Positions 1-8,520 of a stretch of 31,806 nucleotides of DNA are shown here, one piece after another; the stretch's first letter is position 1, and every line of letters begins with the position of its first letter. Below the pieces are notes generated by a model, which had not been told where the DNA came from, ran no database searches, and worked only from the letters and a program-made list of their open reading frames with translations. The DNA is taken from positions 1 through 31,806 of the forward strand of contig JAKAQB010000007.1 in assembly GCA_021811865.1 (NCBI GenBank), read 5' to 3'. The DNA comes from Actinomycetes bacterium (lineage in GTDB: Bacteria; Actinomycetota; Acidimicrobiia; Acidimicrobiales; Palsa-688). A program made the translations under genes and the position numbers.

Positions 1-39
1 CGCCACGGCCGCGCACCCCCGGCGCCCGGCCGGCAAGGT

Positions 40-157
<118 letters not shown>

Positions 158-168
158 TAGTCGTCGAA

Positions 169-196
169 GAGGCCCCCGCTCGCCGGGGGCCTCTTT
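169..196 (+). terminator. rho-independent terminator of the rRNA operon
   Basis: A perfect 10-bp stem (169-178 with 184-193, GAGGCCCCCG/CGGGGGCCTC) closes a 5-nt loop and is followed by TTT. It lies 11 nt after the 5S 3' end. Confidence 0.9.
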
Positions 197-208
197 CGCG
201 TGCCCGGG

Positions 209-214
209 TAGGAT
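209..214 (+). promoter_or_regulatory. candidate -10 box (TAGGAT) for the TPR gene
   Basis: TAGGAT fits the actinobacterial TANNNT -10 consensus and ends 9 nt before the ATG at 224, so transcription would begin at or within a few bases of the start codon (leaderless). No convincing -35 is visible. Confidence 0.5.
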
Positions 215-223
215 GTCCCTCCT

Positions 224-2098
224 ATGGCCGAAGCCCGGCGACCTTCCCGCTTTCCAGAGGACGCCGGCAGTGGCCGCCGCGGCTCGGAGGCACCCCCGCC
301 ACCGAGCAGCCGCCGTGCTGATCGGATGCCTGAAGCCCAAGGGCGGGCAGGCCGGCCCTCACCCCGAGCCGGCTACGGCTCCTCCGGGCGCACGCGCCAG
401 GCTGCGTACGACTCCACCGGTCGGCCGGATGGCAAGGCCTCGTGGAAGGCACGAACCGGCGCGCGGCGCACGTCCCCGTCCCCTACGGGTGTTGGCGGCG
501 ACAGCGGGAGGCTGAGCGGGGCGCGCGGCGGATTGGAGGGTCGAGGCGGCGGGCGGGGTGCAGCGCGCAGCGCTGCCCGTCGCACGGGGGATGACGGCGA
601 GATCCGGGTGCCGGCCCGCCGCGCCGGCAGTGGGGTCGGGCGGCCCTACCGGCAGCCCAGCGCCAGGCCTGGCCCCTCCGGACAGGCGGGTCGAGCCCGG
701 CGAGGAGGGCGCACGGCCGGCTCCTCATCCGCCCGTTGGTCCGACGCCGCAGTGCAGGAAGGCGAGGGGGGCGACCCGCGACGACGAGCCGACTGGCACG
801 ACACGGACCGCCACGACGCTGCGACCGGACGGGCCGGGATCGCGCGACGGGGCCGGACCGGCGGTCAGGGCCGGACCGCCGGTCAGGGCCGGACCGCCGG
901 TCAGGACCAGATGGGGTCCTCTACGACACGCCGCCCGGAAGACCGCGGCGGTTCCAGCCCCAGTCGCAGCAACAGCGGCACCGCCGCTCGGCCGAGCCCT
1001 CCCAGCGGCCGCCGTAGCGGGCCACAGGCCTCGGGGACGCAGCGCGACAGGCGTGGCGCGCCGGCGGGGCAGGACCGCTCAGGCGTATGGGCCACCGACG
1101 GCCGGGATCGCCCCCGCGGTGGCGGGTCGACCCGCAGCCGCGCCACCGGCGCTCCGCCGCGGCCAGACGAGCAACCTCGGCGCGCCGGTGCGCCCAGACC
1201 GCCCGGTGGCGGCTGGGGGTCGGTCGCCCGCCGGGGTGCCGCCGAGGTCATGCGCCAGCCGAGCCCCGACCGCCCGACCGCCTCGGAGGTGTGGCGGGAG
1301 GCCGCCAGCCAGGACCGGGGCCGGCGGCGGTGGGAGCCGGACGAGGTGTGGGTCGCCGAGACCGATGTGGACGAGGAGCCAGCCGCTAGGGGACGCTCAC
1401 CCCTCCGCGTCGCAGGCAGCGCCGGGGCGGCCCGCGACGGTGAGGGCGACGCGCCACGAGGTCACCGCTACGCAGTGCCGCAGCCGGTGGTGGCGGAGCT
1501 CACCGCCGCCGTGGGTGCCCAGCGCGGCGGTCGGCTCGCCGGGCGGCTGGCCGACGCCAGCCGCGCCTACCGGCACGAGCGTTACCAGGAGGCGCGCCAG
1601 CTGTTGCGGCCGCTCGCCGCCGAAGCGCCCGACTCGCCGGCAGTCCGCGAGCTCAGTGGCTTGACCCTGTACCAGGTGGGCCAGTGGCAGGCTGCGGCGA
1701 GGGAGCTCGAGGCGTACCGGCACTTGACGGGCTCCTACGACCAGCACCCCGTGCTCGCCGACTGCTACCGCGCCCTCCGGCGCTACCGGGAGGCGGAGGC
1801 ACTGTGGGACGAGCTGCGGGCGGCGTCCCCGGACGCAGACATCGTCGCCGAGGGTCGGATCGTGGCTGCCGGCTGTCGTGCCGACCAGGGTGACGTCAGC
1901 GGTGCTCTTGCCCTTCTCGAGAAGGGTTCTCGCCACGTCGAGCGCCCTCGCGAACGGCACCTCCGCCAGTGGTACGTCCTCGCAGACCTCTACGAGAGGG
2001 CTGGCGAGCTGCCGCGGGCCCGGGAGCTCTTCCGGCGGGTGGCGGCGGTCGATCCCGAAGCCTTCGACGTGCGCCAACGCATGCGCGCCCTGCGCTGA
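224..2098 (+). CDS. TPR protein with a long disordered N-terminal half
   Basis: A 624-residue protein in two parts. Residues 1 to about 400 are low-complexity, rich in Arg, Gly, Ser, Pro and Ala, with RGG-like patches (for example GRGGGRG near residue 107); this is probably disordered and may bind nucleic acid. Residues about 421-624 are helical and resemble tetratricopeptide repeats: alternating helices with A/G-Y-A spacing such as YRHERYQEARQLLRPLA, YQVGQWQAAARELEAY and LYERAGELPRARELFRRVAAVDP, which would form a protein-binding scaffold. A -10 box directly before the ATG supports this start. The gene follows an rRNA operon terminator and stands alone. Its function is not recognised. The TPR half is clear, but the N-terminal half is so biased that its reading frame rests mainly on being open and continuous with the TPR region. 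Confidence 0.78.
   Translation: MAEARRPSRFPEDAGSGRRGSEAPPPPSSRRADRMPEAQGRAGRPSPRAGYGSSGRTRQAAYDSTGRPDGKASWKARTGARRTSPSPTGVGGDSGRLSGARGGLEGRGGGRGAARSAARRTGDDGEIRVPARRAGSGVGRPYRQPSARPGPSGQAGRARRGGRTAGSSSARWSDAAVQEGEGGDPRRRADWHDTDRHDAATGRAGIARRGRTGGQGRTAGQGRTAGQDQMGSSTTRRPEDRGGSSPSRSNSGTAARPSPPSGRRSGPQASGTQRDRRGAPAGQDRSGVWATDGRDRPRGGGSTRSRATGAPPRPDEQPRRAGAPRPPGGGWGSVARRGAAEVMRQPSPDRPTASEVWREAASQDRGRRRWEPDEVWVAETDVDEEPAARGRSPLRVAGSAGAARDGEGDAPRGHRYAVPQPVVAELTAAVGAQRGGRLAGRLADASRAYRHERYQEARQLLRPLAAEAPDSPAVRELSGLTLYQVGQWQAAARELEAYRHLTGSYDQHPVLADCYRALRRYREAEALWDELRAASPDADIVAEGRIVAAGCRADQGDVSGALALLEKGSRHVERPRERHLRQWYVLADLYERAGELPRARELFRRVAAVDPEAFDVRQRMRALR
849..906 (+). repeat. 18-bp in-frame tandem repeat in the TPR gene
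   Basis: Two exact 18-bp units (863-880 and 881-898, GGTCAGGGCCGGACCGCC) are flanked by partial units on both sides. The length is a multiple of three, so the array encodes a repeating G-R-T-A-G-Q peptide in the disordered half of the protein without shifting the frame. Confidence 0.85.
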
Positions 2099-2298
2099 CA
2101 CCCCGGGCGCACCGGCACTTACGAGCTGCGGGTCACCCGAGCAGCCCGCGAACGAAAGATGACCGCCGGTTGCGGTCCCACCCCCGGCGTAGGGTAGGCG
2201 TCAGTCCTCTCGGGGTTCCTCCCTCCCCATCGCCCAGGTCTGCGTGGGCTCGACGTTCCCGGCCGGCCCGTGCCGGCGAACCCACGGAGGGATGACAG

Positions 2299-2661
2299 AT
2301 GCTGAACGTGGTTGCGGTGTCCGGTCGACTGTCGAGGCCTGCCGAGCGACGGGTGCTGCCGTCGGGAGCGATGGTCCTCACGCTCGATGTCACGGTCCGC
2401 TCGTCGAAGGCTCCCGCCGAGACGGTGCCGGTCACCTGGGTGGAACCACCGGCGTGGGCGACCGCCCTGGACCTCGACCAGGAGGTACTGGTAGTCGGTC
2501 GGGTACGCCGGCGCTTCTTCCGCTCCGGCGGCACCACCCAGAGCCGCACCGAGGTGGTGGCCGAGCGGGTCGTGCGCCTGCCCGCCAGACGCCGAGCCCG
2601 GCAGGCCATCGCCCAGGTCAGCGCCCGGCTCGAATCGGCGGCGGCCGAGCTCGGCGCCTGA
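2299..2661 (+). CDS. small single-stranded DNA-binding (OB-fold) protein
   Basis: A 120-residue protein that begins like bacterial SSB (MLNVVAVSGRLSRPAERR). It then shows the OB-fold strand pattern: a strand with LTLDVTV, a V-P-V-T-W strand and a late DQEVLVVGRVRRRFFRSGG hairpin with basic and aromatic residues suited to ssDNA contact. It lacks the acidic C-terminal tail of canonical SSB and ends in a helix (residues about 97-120), as seen in short actinobacterial SSB-like proteins. A role in ssDNA binding is inferred; replicative SSB is probably encoded elsewhere. An SD sequence GGAGGG lies at 2286-2291, 7 nt before the ATG. The 200-nt gap upstream (2099-2298) holds no gene. A weak TAGGGT box at 2190-2195 could be its promoter. 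Confidence 0.8.
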   Translation: MLNVVAVSGRLSRPAERRVLPSGAMVLTLDVTVRSSKAPAETVPVTWVEPPAWATALDLDQEVLVVGRVRRRFFRSGGTTQSRTEVVAERVVRLPARRRARQAIAQVSARLESAAAELGA

Positions 2662-2699
2662 TGGCGCCGCCTCGTAGCACAGCGGTGATCACCAGCCGA

Positions 2700-3572
2700 T
2701 CATCCCACCTCGGCCGTGCCCGGAAGGGCGGCGCGCCGTGACGCCACCAGCCGTTCGAGGAGCACAGCGACGCCGTCGGCGGCGTTGCCGGGGAGGACGG
2801 CGTCGGCGGCCGCCAGCACGTCGGGGGCGGCGTTGGCCACCGCCAGCCCCCGGCTGGCCCACTCGAGCATCGTCAGGTCGTTGTGGTTGTCGCCCACGGC
2901 GACGACCGCCTCCGCACCCACTCCGAGCCGTGCGCACACGCGGGCGAGCGCTGTCGCCTTGGTGACCCCGACGACGCCGATGTCGACCCAGTCGAGGCCG
3001 GATGTGGTCAGGTGGACGGCGGTGCCGAGGAAGGGCGCGAGCCTGTCGATGAGGTCCAGGGCGGACGTGCCCGGGCGGCGGGCGATCAGCTTGATGCAGC
3101 CCTCCTCGAGCACCGGGGTCAGGTCGTCGGTGCCAAAGACGTCCTCCTCCCATTCGACCGGTCCCTCGAAGAACGCCACCTCGTGGGTGAAGCGGTCCAG
3201 GTTGTCGACGGCGAAGCGCACCTCGGGCTCCACGCAGCGGGCACGGTGCACGAGCTCGGCGGCCAGCTCGCCGGGGAGGTGGTCCACCTCGATGACCTCC
3301 TCGCGGTCCAAGTCGACGACGGCGGCGCCGTTGGAGCACACCCCGACCGGTCCGAGACCGGCTGTCGCCGCCAGCACCCACAGCGCCTGCGGCGGCCGCC
3401 CGGTGACCGGCACGACGTGCACCCCCGCCCGCCGTGCAGCGGCCACGGCGGCGGCGGTCCGCGAGGACACCGTGCCGCCAGGCGACAGCAGCGTGCCGTC
3501 CATGTCGGTGGCGACCACTCGCACCCGGCCGGGGTCGATTCCGTCCCACCAGGCCGGAGCGCTCGTCCTCAC
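2700..3572 (-). CDS. Cof-type HAD-IIB phosphatase
   Basis: A 290-residue haloacid-dehalogenase-superfamily hydrolase of the Cof/IIB type. Motif I is DMDGTLL (D23 nucleophile, D25 acid/base), motif II is VTGRPP near residue 57, motif III is the lysine in GVTKATAL, and motif IV is VGDNHNDLTML, which binds Mg2+. The section between motifs II and III forms the IIB cap. Substrates of such enzymes are usually small phosphorylated sugars or nucleotides and cannot be read from sequence. The start is GTG at 3572, preceded after only 6 nt by a minus-strand TAGCCT box, so the mRNA is probably leaderless. It is transcribed divergently from the aldolase gene. Confidence 0.9.
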   Translation of the reverse strand: MRTSAPAWWDGIDPGRVRVVATDMDGTLLSPGGTVSSRTAAAVAAARRAGVHVVPVTGRPPQALWVLAATAGLGPVGVCSNGAAVVDLDREEVIEVDHLPGELAAELVHRARCVEPEVRFAVDNLDRFTHEVAFFEGPVEWEEDVFGTDDLTPVLEEGCIKLIARRPGTSALDLIDRLAPFLGTAVHLTTSGLDWVDIGVVGVTKATALARVCARLGVGAEAVVAVGDNHNDLTMLEWASRGLAVANAAPDVLAAADAVLPGNAADGVAVLLERLVASRRAALPGTAEVG

Positions 3573-3578
3573 GAGGCG

Positions 3579-3584
3579 AGGCTA
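3579..3584 (-). promoter_or_regulatory. candidate -10 box (TAGCCT) for the HAD-IIB gene
   Basis: Read on the minus strand, TAGCCT ends 6 nt before the GTG at 3572, the spacing expected of a leaderless transcript. Confidence 0.55.
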
Positions 3585-3622
3585 CCGGCAGCGGGGGAGA
3601 GGCGATCCCCCGCCCGTGGGGT

Positions 3623-3651
3623 GTCGACCGGACCGACCCCGAGCGTAGGCT
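3623..3651 (+). promoter_or_regulatory. candidate promoter of the aldolase gene
   Basis: A GTCGAC -35-like hexamer (3623-3628) and TAGGCT (3646-3651) are separated by 17 nt in the divergent gap. This would leave a 5' UTR of about 25 nt carrying the SD sequence GAGGAGG upstream of the ATG at 3682. Confidence 0.45.
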
Positions 3652-3681
3652 CGTCGGAGCACACCCGAGGAGGACTGGGCC

Positions 3682-4731
3682 ATGGATCTGCAGGCGGTGT
3701 TGGGCGACGATGCGGACACGCTGCTGTCGCACGCGTGCAAGGGCATCGCCAAGGATGACCTCAACCTCCCCGGGCCGGATGCCATCGACCGGGTGATGGA
3801 GCAGAGCGACCGCCACCCCCAGGTCCTGCGCAACCTGGCCCAGCTGTACAACACCGGCCGGCTGGCGGGCACCGGGTACCTTTCGATCCTCCCGGTCGAC
3901 CAGGGCATCGAGCACTCGGGCGCGGCCAGCTTCGCCAAGAACCCGGCGTACTTCGACCCGGCCAAGCTCGTCGAGCTCGCCATCGAGGGCGGGTGCAACG
4001 CGTTTGCCACCACCTTCGGGGTGCTCGGCTTGATCGCCCGGCGCTACGCCCACCGGATCCCGCTAATCGTGAAGCTCAACCACAACGAGCTGCTCACCTA
4101 TCCCAACCAGTACGACCAGGTGATGTTCGGCTCAGCGGAGGAGGCCTACGACCTCGGCGCCGCCGGCGTGGGAGCGACCATCTACTTCGGCTCCGAGGAG
4201 TCGACCCGCCAGCTGCAAGAGGTCTCCGAGGCCTTCCAGGAGGCCCACGAGCTCGGCATGTTCACCGTGTTGTGGTGCTACCTGCGCAATCCCGGCTTCA
4301 AGAAGGACGGCGTCGACTACACCCTCTCCGCCGACCTGACGGGCCAGGCCAACCACATGGGGGTGACCATCGAGGCGGACATCATCAAGCAGAAGATGGC
4401 GGAGAACAACGGCGGCTACCCGGCTCTCGGCTACGGCCGCACCGACCCGCTCGTGTACGAGCAGCTCACCACCGACAACCCGATCGACCTGGTCCGCTGG
4501 CAGGTCGTCAACTGCTACGCCGGGCGGATCCCGCTCATCAACAGCGGCGGGGAGTCCAAGGGTGCCGGCGACCTGGCCCAGGCGGTCCGCACCGCCGTCA
4601 TCAACAAGCGTGCCGGTGGTGCCGGCCTCATCACCGGCCGCAAGGCGTTCCAGCGACCGCTGCGCGAGGGCGTGGAGATCCTCCACGCCGTCCAGGACGT
4701 CTACCTCGACCGGAGCGTCACCGTCGCCTAG
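3682..4731 (+). CDS. fbaB: class I fructose-bisphosphate aldolase (FbaB/DhnA type)
   Basis: Cleaves fructose 1,6-bisphosphate to DHAP and glyceraldehyde 3-phosphate through a Schiff base, in glycolysis and gluconeogenesis. At 349 residues it is almost exactly the length of E. coli FbaB and recognisably similar along its length: [10 protein letters not shown] near residue 72, VKLNHNELL, the [12 protein letters not shown] block, [15 protein letters not shown] with K236 as the probable Schiff-base lysine, [10 protein letters not shown] and a C-terminal [17 protein letters not shown] phosphate-binding segment. A good SD (GAGGAGG) precedes the ATG. The gene is monocistronic or read with korAB, about 100 nt downstream, which has its own putative promoter. 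Confidence in family and function is high. Confidence 0.96.
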   Translation: MDLQAVLGDDADTLLSHACKGIAKDDLNLPGPDAIDRVMEQSDRHPQVLRNLAQLYNTGRLAGTGYLSILPVDQGIEHSGAASFAKNPAYFDPAKLVELAIEGGCNAFATTFGVLGLIARRYAHRIPLIVKLNHNELLTYPNQYDQVMFGSAEEAYDLGAAGVGATIYFGSEESTRQLQEVSEAFQEAHELGMFTVLWCYLRNPGFKKDGVDYTLSADLTGQANHMGVTIEADIIKQKMAENNGGYPALGYGRTDPLVYEQLTTDNPIDLVRWQVVNCYAGRIPLINSGGESKGAGDLAQAVRTAVINKRAGGAGLITGRKAFQRPLREGVEILHAVQDVYLDRSVTVA

Positions 4732-4766
4732 CTCGAGCATGCCGCGGGGTAGGCCCGGGCTGGCCA

Positions 4767-4772
4767 TAAACT
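4767..4772 (+). promoter_or_regulatory. candidate -10 box (TAAACT) for korAB
   Basis: TAAACT is an AT-rich island in the fbaB-korA gap. It would give a leader of roughly 50 nt that includes the SD GAGGAGG before the ATG at 4830. No clear -35 is seen. Confidence 0.4.
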
Positions 4773-4829
4773 GCCGTCCGGCTTTCCGGCCGTCCTCACC
4801 GGTCGGGGCCGCCCCGAGGAGGCAGAGCG

Positions 4830-6782
4830 ATGGCCGGCACCGCGACCCGAGCGCACCAGGACCTTCCCCACCGCGTGATCGACCGGGTGGTCGTCCGCTT
4901 CGCCGGCGACTCCGGCGACGGGATGCAGCTCACCGGCGACCGCTTCACGACCAGTTCGGCTTTGCTCGGCAACGATCTCTCGACGCTGCCCGACTTCCCG
5001 GCGGAGATCCGCGCTCCGGCCGGCACCCTCGCCGGCGTCTCGGCGTTCCAGGTGCACATCTCCGACCACGACATCCTGACGCCTGGCGACCGCCCCGACG
5101 TGCTGGTCGCCATGAACCCGGCCGCCCTTCGGACCAACATCGCCGACCTCGACCCTGGCTCGACGGTCATCGTCAACACCGACGCCTTCGAGGAGCGCAA
5201 CCTCCACAAGGCGGGGTACACCTCCAACCCGTTGGAGGACGGGTCGCTCAAGGGCTTCCGTCTGTACAAGGTGCCCATGACCTCGATCACGATGGAAGCG
5301 GTCAAGCCGTCGGGCACCAAGCCCCGCGACGCCGAACGGTCCAAGAACTTCTTCGCCCTCGGCCTGATCAGCTTCATGTACACCCGGCCGGTCGAGCCGA
5401 CCCTCGAGTGGATCCAGCAGCGCTTCGCCAAGACCCCGATGGTCGCCGCCGCCAACACCCTGGCGTTCAAGGCGGGCTGGAACTTCGGTGACACCGCCGA
5501 GCTGTTCGACTCCGTCTTCGAGGTCCGTCCCGCCCACCTCGAGCCGGGCACGTACACCAACATCTCCGGCAACACGGCGATCGCGTGGGGTCTGATCGCG
5601 GCCAGCCAGCTGTCGGAGCTGCCCCTCTTCCTCGGCAGCTACCCGATCACGCCGGCGTCGGACATCCTCCACGAGTTGTCGAAGCACAAGGACTTTGGCG
5701 TGCGCACCATGCAGGCCGAGGACGAGATCGCCGGCATCGGCGCCGCCCTAGGCGCCGCTTACGGCGGGGCGCTGGGGGTGACAACCACGAGCGGCCCGGG
5801 CATCGCCTTGAAGAGCGAGACGATGGGCCTGGCCGTGAGCCTCGAGCTGCCGCTGCTGATCCTCGACATCCAGCGCGGCGGCCCGTCCACGGGCCTGCCG
5901 ACCAAGACCGAGCAGGCTGACTTGTTGCAGGCGATGTACGGCCGCCACGGCGAGTCCCCCATCCCGATCGTGGCGCCGGCCACTCCGGGCGACTGCTTCT
6001 TCGTGGCCATCGAAGCGGCGCGCATCGCCCTGCGGTACCGGACGCCGGTGCTCATCCTCTCCGACGGGTACCTGGCCAACGGCGCCGAGCCGTGGCGGGT
6101 CCCCGACGTGACGAGCCTGCCGGACATCAGGGTGCCGTTCGCCACCGCAGCCAACCACGAGTACCCCGACGGCACACCGGCGTTCTGGCCGTACCTCCGC
6201 GACCCCGACACGCTCGCCCGCCCCTGGGCCGTGCCAGGAACGCCCGGCCTCGAGCACCGCATCGGGGGCCTCGAGAAGGCGGACGGCTCCGGCGCCGTCT
6301 CATACGCCCCGGCCAACCACGACAGGATGGTCCGCCTGCGGGCGGCCAAGGTCGCCGGGATCGCGAGGGACATCCCCCCGGTCGTGGTGGACGACCCCGA
6401 CGGCGACGCCGACCTGCTGCTGCTCGGGTGGGGGTCCACCTACGGGGCCATCGCCGCCGCCGCCCGCCGGGCGCGCGCCCGCGGGCACCGGGTGGCGACC
6501 GCCCACCTCCGCCACCTCAACCCCTTCCCGCCCAACCTTGGGGACGTCGTCCGCGGCTACCCCCGGATCCTCGTGCCGGAGATGAACCTCGGCCAGCTCG
6601 TCAAGCTGGTCCGCGCCGAGTTCCTGGTCGAAGCCATACCGCTGTCCAAGGTGAGCGGCCAGCCGTTCCGGGCAGCGGAGGTGGAGCGGGCTGTCCTCGA
6701 CCTGCTCGGCGACACGGCGGCCGCCGGCATCGACCACACAGACGCCGCCACGGTGGCCGAGACAGTGGAGGACATCGCGTGA
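4830..6782 (+). CDS. korA: 2-oxoacid:ferredoxin oxidoreductase, fused gamma-alpha subunit (KorA)
   Basis: A 650-residue subunit in which the gamma domain (about 1-195, [17 protein letters not shown] near the N-terminus) is fused to the alpha pyrimidine-binding and transketolase-C-like domains. YPITP at 271-275, [33 protein letters not shown] and the [19 protein letters not shown] block are hallmarks of this family. With KorB it oxidatively decarboxylates a 2-oxoacid, most likely 2-oxoglutarate as in the mycobacterial KorAB of similar size, transferring electrons to ferredoxin and forming an acyl-CoA. Substrate assignment is inference; pyruvate or branched 2-oxoacids are possible. Translation is coupled to korB through a 4-nt GTGA overlap. 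No ferredoxin gene is adjacent. Confidence 0.93.
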   Translation: MAGTATRAHQDLPHRVIDRVVVRFAGDSGDGMQLTGDRFTTSSALLGNDLSTLPDFPAEIRAPAGTLAGVSAFQVHISDHDILTPGDRPDVLVAMNPAALRTNIADLDPGSTVIVNTDAFEERNLHKAGYTSNPLEDGSLKGFRLYKVPMTSITMEAVKPSGTKPRDAERSKNFFALGLISFMYTRPVEPTLEWIQQRFAKTPMVAAANTLAFKAGWNFGDTAELFDSVFEVRPAHLEPGTYTNISGNTAIAWGLIAASQLSELPLFLGSYPITPASDILHELSKHKDFGVRTMQAEDEIAGIGAALGAAYGGALGVTTTSGPGIALKSETMGLAVSLELPLLILDIQRGGPSTGLPTKTEQADLLQAMYGRHGESPIPIVAPATPGDCFFVAIEAARIALRYRTPVLILSDGYLANGAEPWRVPDVTSLPDIRVPFATAANHEYPDGTPAFWPYLRDPDTLARPWAVPGTPGLEHRIGGLEKADGSGAVSYAPANHDRMVRLRAAKVAGIARDIPPVVVDDPDGDADLLLLGWGSTYGAIAAAARRARARGHRVATAHLRHLNPFPPNLGDVVRGYPRILVPEMNLGQLVKLVRAEFLVEAIPLSKVSGQPFRAAEVERAVLDLLGDTAAAGIDHTDAATVAETVEDIA

Positions 6783-7798
6783 CCGACGTCGCCGTCCCCG
6801 TGACGACCAAGAAGGACTGGACCAGCGACCAGGAGGTCCGCTGGTGCCCCGGCTGCGGTGACTACTCGATCCTGACCGCCGTACAGATGCTCATGCCCGA
6901 GCTGGGCGTGCGCCGGGAGGACACCGTCTTCATCTCCGGGATCGGCTGCAGCTCCCGCTTCCCGTACTACATGAACACCTACGGCATGCACTCGATCCAC
7001 GGCCGGGCACCGGCGATAGCGACCGGACTGGCCGTGACCCGGCCCGAGCTGCACGTCTGGGTGATCACCGGCGACGGCGACGCCCTGTCGATCGGCGGCA
7101 ACCACCTCCTGCACGCCCTGCGCCGCAACGTCGACCTGACGATCCTGCTGTTCAACAATCAGATCTACGGGTTGACCAAGGGCCAGTACAGCCCGACGTC
7201 GGAGGAGGGCAAGATCACCAAGTCGACGCCCTTCGGGTCGCTCGACCACCCGTACAACCCGGTCTCCCTGGCCCTCGGCGCCGAGGCGACGTTCGTGGCC
7301 CGCACCCACGACATGGACCGCAAGCACATGATAGAGACGTTCCGCCGGGCGCACGAGCACCGGGGTGCCTCCCTCGTCGAGGTCTACCAGAACTGCAACG
7401 TGTTCAACGACGGCGCCTTCGAGGGGATCACCGCCAAGGACGCCCGCCCCCACATGCTGGTCCCGCTGCACCACGGGGAGCCGATCCGCTTCGGCCCGCA
7501 GGGGGAGCGGGGCGTGGTGATGGACGACGGCGTGGCGCGGATCGTGGAGGTCGCCGACGCCGGCGTCGACGCCCTGGCGGTCCACGACGAGCACCGGGAG
7601 AACCCGAGCTTCGCCTTCGCCCTGTCCCGGCTGGCAACCGGTCCCCACACGCCCACGCCGGTTGGGGTCTTCCGGGACGTGCAGCGCATCGACTACGGCT
7701 CGCAGGTCAACCAGCAGCTGGTGGAAGCGACTACGACGAAAGGCCCCGCCGACCTCGCCGACCTCCTGTCATCGGGCTCGACCTGGACAGTGGGCTGA
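6779..7798 (+). CDS. korB: 2-oxoacid:ferredoxin oxidoreductase beta subunit (KorB)
   Basis: A 339-residue TPP-binding subunit. The GTG at 6779 overlaps the korA stop codon (GTGA) and gives [14 protein letters not shown]; the reading frame is open far upstream, but that part is only the shadow of korA. Features are WCPGCGDYSIL (C23, C26), GIGCSSRFPYYMNTYGMHSIHGRA, the TPP/Mg2+ motif GDGDALSIGGNH starting at G98, and NNQIYGLTKGQYSPTS. Cysteines in these segments are candidate ligands of the single [4Fe-4S] cluster usual in two-subunit KorAB enzymes. The complex would act in an alternative, ferredoxin-linked step of the TCA cycle. Nothing obviously co-transcribed follows. Confidence 0.94.
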   Translation: MTDVAVPVTTKKDWTSDQEVRWCPGCGDYSILTAVQMLMPELGVRREDTVFISGIGCSSRFPYYMNTYGMHSIHGRAPAIATGLAVTRPELHVWVITGDGDALSIGGNHLLHALRRNVDLTILLFNNQIYGLTKGQYSPTSEEGKITKSTPFGSLDHPYNPVSLALGAEATFVARTHDMDRKHMIETFRRAHEHRGASLVEVYQNCNVFNDGAFEGITAKDARPHMLVPLHHGEPIRFGPQGERGVVMDDGVARIVEVADAGVDALAVHDEHRENPSFAFALSRLATGPHTPTPVGVFRDVQRIDYGSQVNQQLVEATTTKGPADLADLLSSGSTWTVG

Positions 7799-7827
7799 GC
7801 CTGCCCCCCGCCGGCGCCGGCGCGTCC

Positions 7828-8025
7828 ATGACCAGGTTCTTGAACAGACTGCCAGGTGGGGAGGTGGCGCGCGGCGACAGGGTCGCGCAGAGCGAGGAGG
7901 CGGGCGCGGCGCCGGTGTCGTACCTCGCGGCCGCTGGAGCCATCGCCGCTGCAGTCGCCCTCGTCGTTGGCGACGGCCTCGCCAGAGGCGTGAGCTGGCG
8001 TTACCACGAGGTGGCCTCGGCGTGA
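7828..8025 (+). CDS. possible small membrane protein (doubtful)
   Basis: A 65-codon frame with ATG at 7828. Residues about 31-50 (YLAAAGAIAAAVALVVGDGL) form a plausible transmembrane helix after a charged N-terminus. There is no recognisable SD before the ATG, no family is recognised, and the position between korB and a degenerate gene makes a chance frame quite possible. In the 390-nt stretch 7799-8188 I see nothing else that looks coding. Confidence 0.2.
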   Translation: MTRFLNRLPGGEVARGDRVAQSEEAGAAPVSYLAAAGAIAAAVALVVGDGLARGVSWRYHEVASA

Positions 8026-8188
8026 TCAGAACGAGCGGCGCTCAACACCTGTTCGTGGGAGGCAGCGGGTACTTGGTTCTCTCCGACGTGCGACCCCACC
8101 TGAGCGCGCGGCGGTCTCGGGTTGGCTCGGCGCCGGCTCGACGCCGCGAACCGCTCTCGACCAGGGAGTCGCCCCGCGACGTCGTCCA

Positions 8189-8479
8189 ACCGGACATGGC
8201 GAGCTGCAGGCCGACCGGGTTGCCCTTGCCGAGACAGAGGGCGGTGAGATCAACGGCTGGCGCGAGGTCCAAGTTGGCTGGGACGTCCTCCATGACAGCG
8301 GGACTCCGGCAACTCATCATGCCCGCGTGGCCCGTTTCCTCAAGGCGCAGCACGTAGAGGCCGTCGTGGCCGACCACATGGGCCCGCCCATGCAGGACAT
8401 GTTGGCACGCATGCACATCAGGGTCCTGCTCGGCGCTGGCGGCGACGCTCGTGAGGCCGTGATGGCGGCGATCCGGTAG
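8189..8479 (+). pseudogene. NifX/NifB-type dinitrogenase cofactor-family remnant
   Basis: Reading the frame that ends in TAG at 8477-8479 gives a segment typical of small NifB/NifX-type Mo-Fe cluster-binding proteins: ADRVALAETEGGEINGWREV, VGWDVLHDSGTPATHHARVA, RFLKAQHVEAVVADHMGPPM and MLARMHIRVLLGAGGDAREA, up to the stop. The family normally begins about 20 residues earlier with a strand ending in D-P-R-W-G-R. Here the matching DNA is unrecognisable, and the frame has no ATG, GTG or TTG between the in-frame TGA at 7991 and an internal ATG at 8378. I therefore call it 5'-degenerate; a frameshift or a rare start is the alternative. Such proteins occur beside SQR and DsrE genes, so it probably belonged with the cluster downstream. 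Confidence 0.65.
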
Positions 8480-8520
8480 CAGGCGCGTCCGGGAAGCGCC
8501 GCTGCGGCGTTGCGCCCCTC

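Noticed and set aside
558..1664. Alternative plus-strand frame of 368 codons in the TPR gene
   Set aside because: It overlaps the frame that leads into the TPR domain, has no SD or -10 box, and is Arg/Pro/Ala low-complexity.
2128..2147. Hairpin after the TPR gene as a terminator
   Set aside because: Stem is bulged (GCTGCGGG/CCCGAGCAGC) and there is no T tract.
7810..7824. GCCGGCGCCGGC palindrome after korB as a terminator
   Set aside because: No T-run follows, and such GC palindromes are common in this composition.
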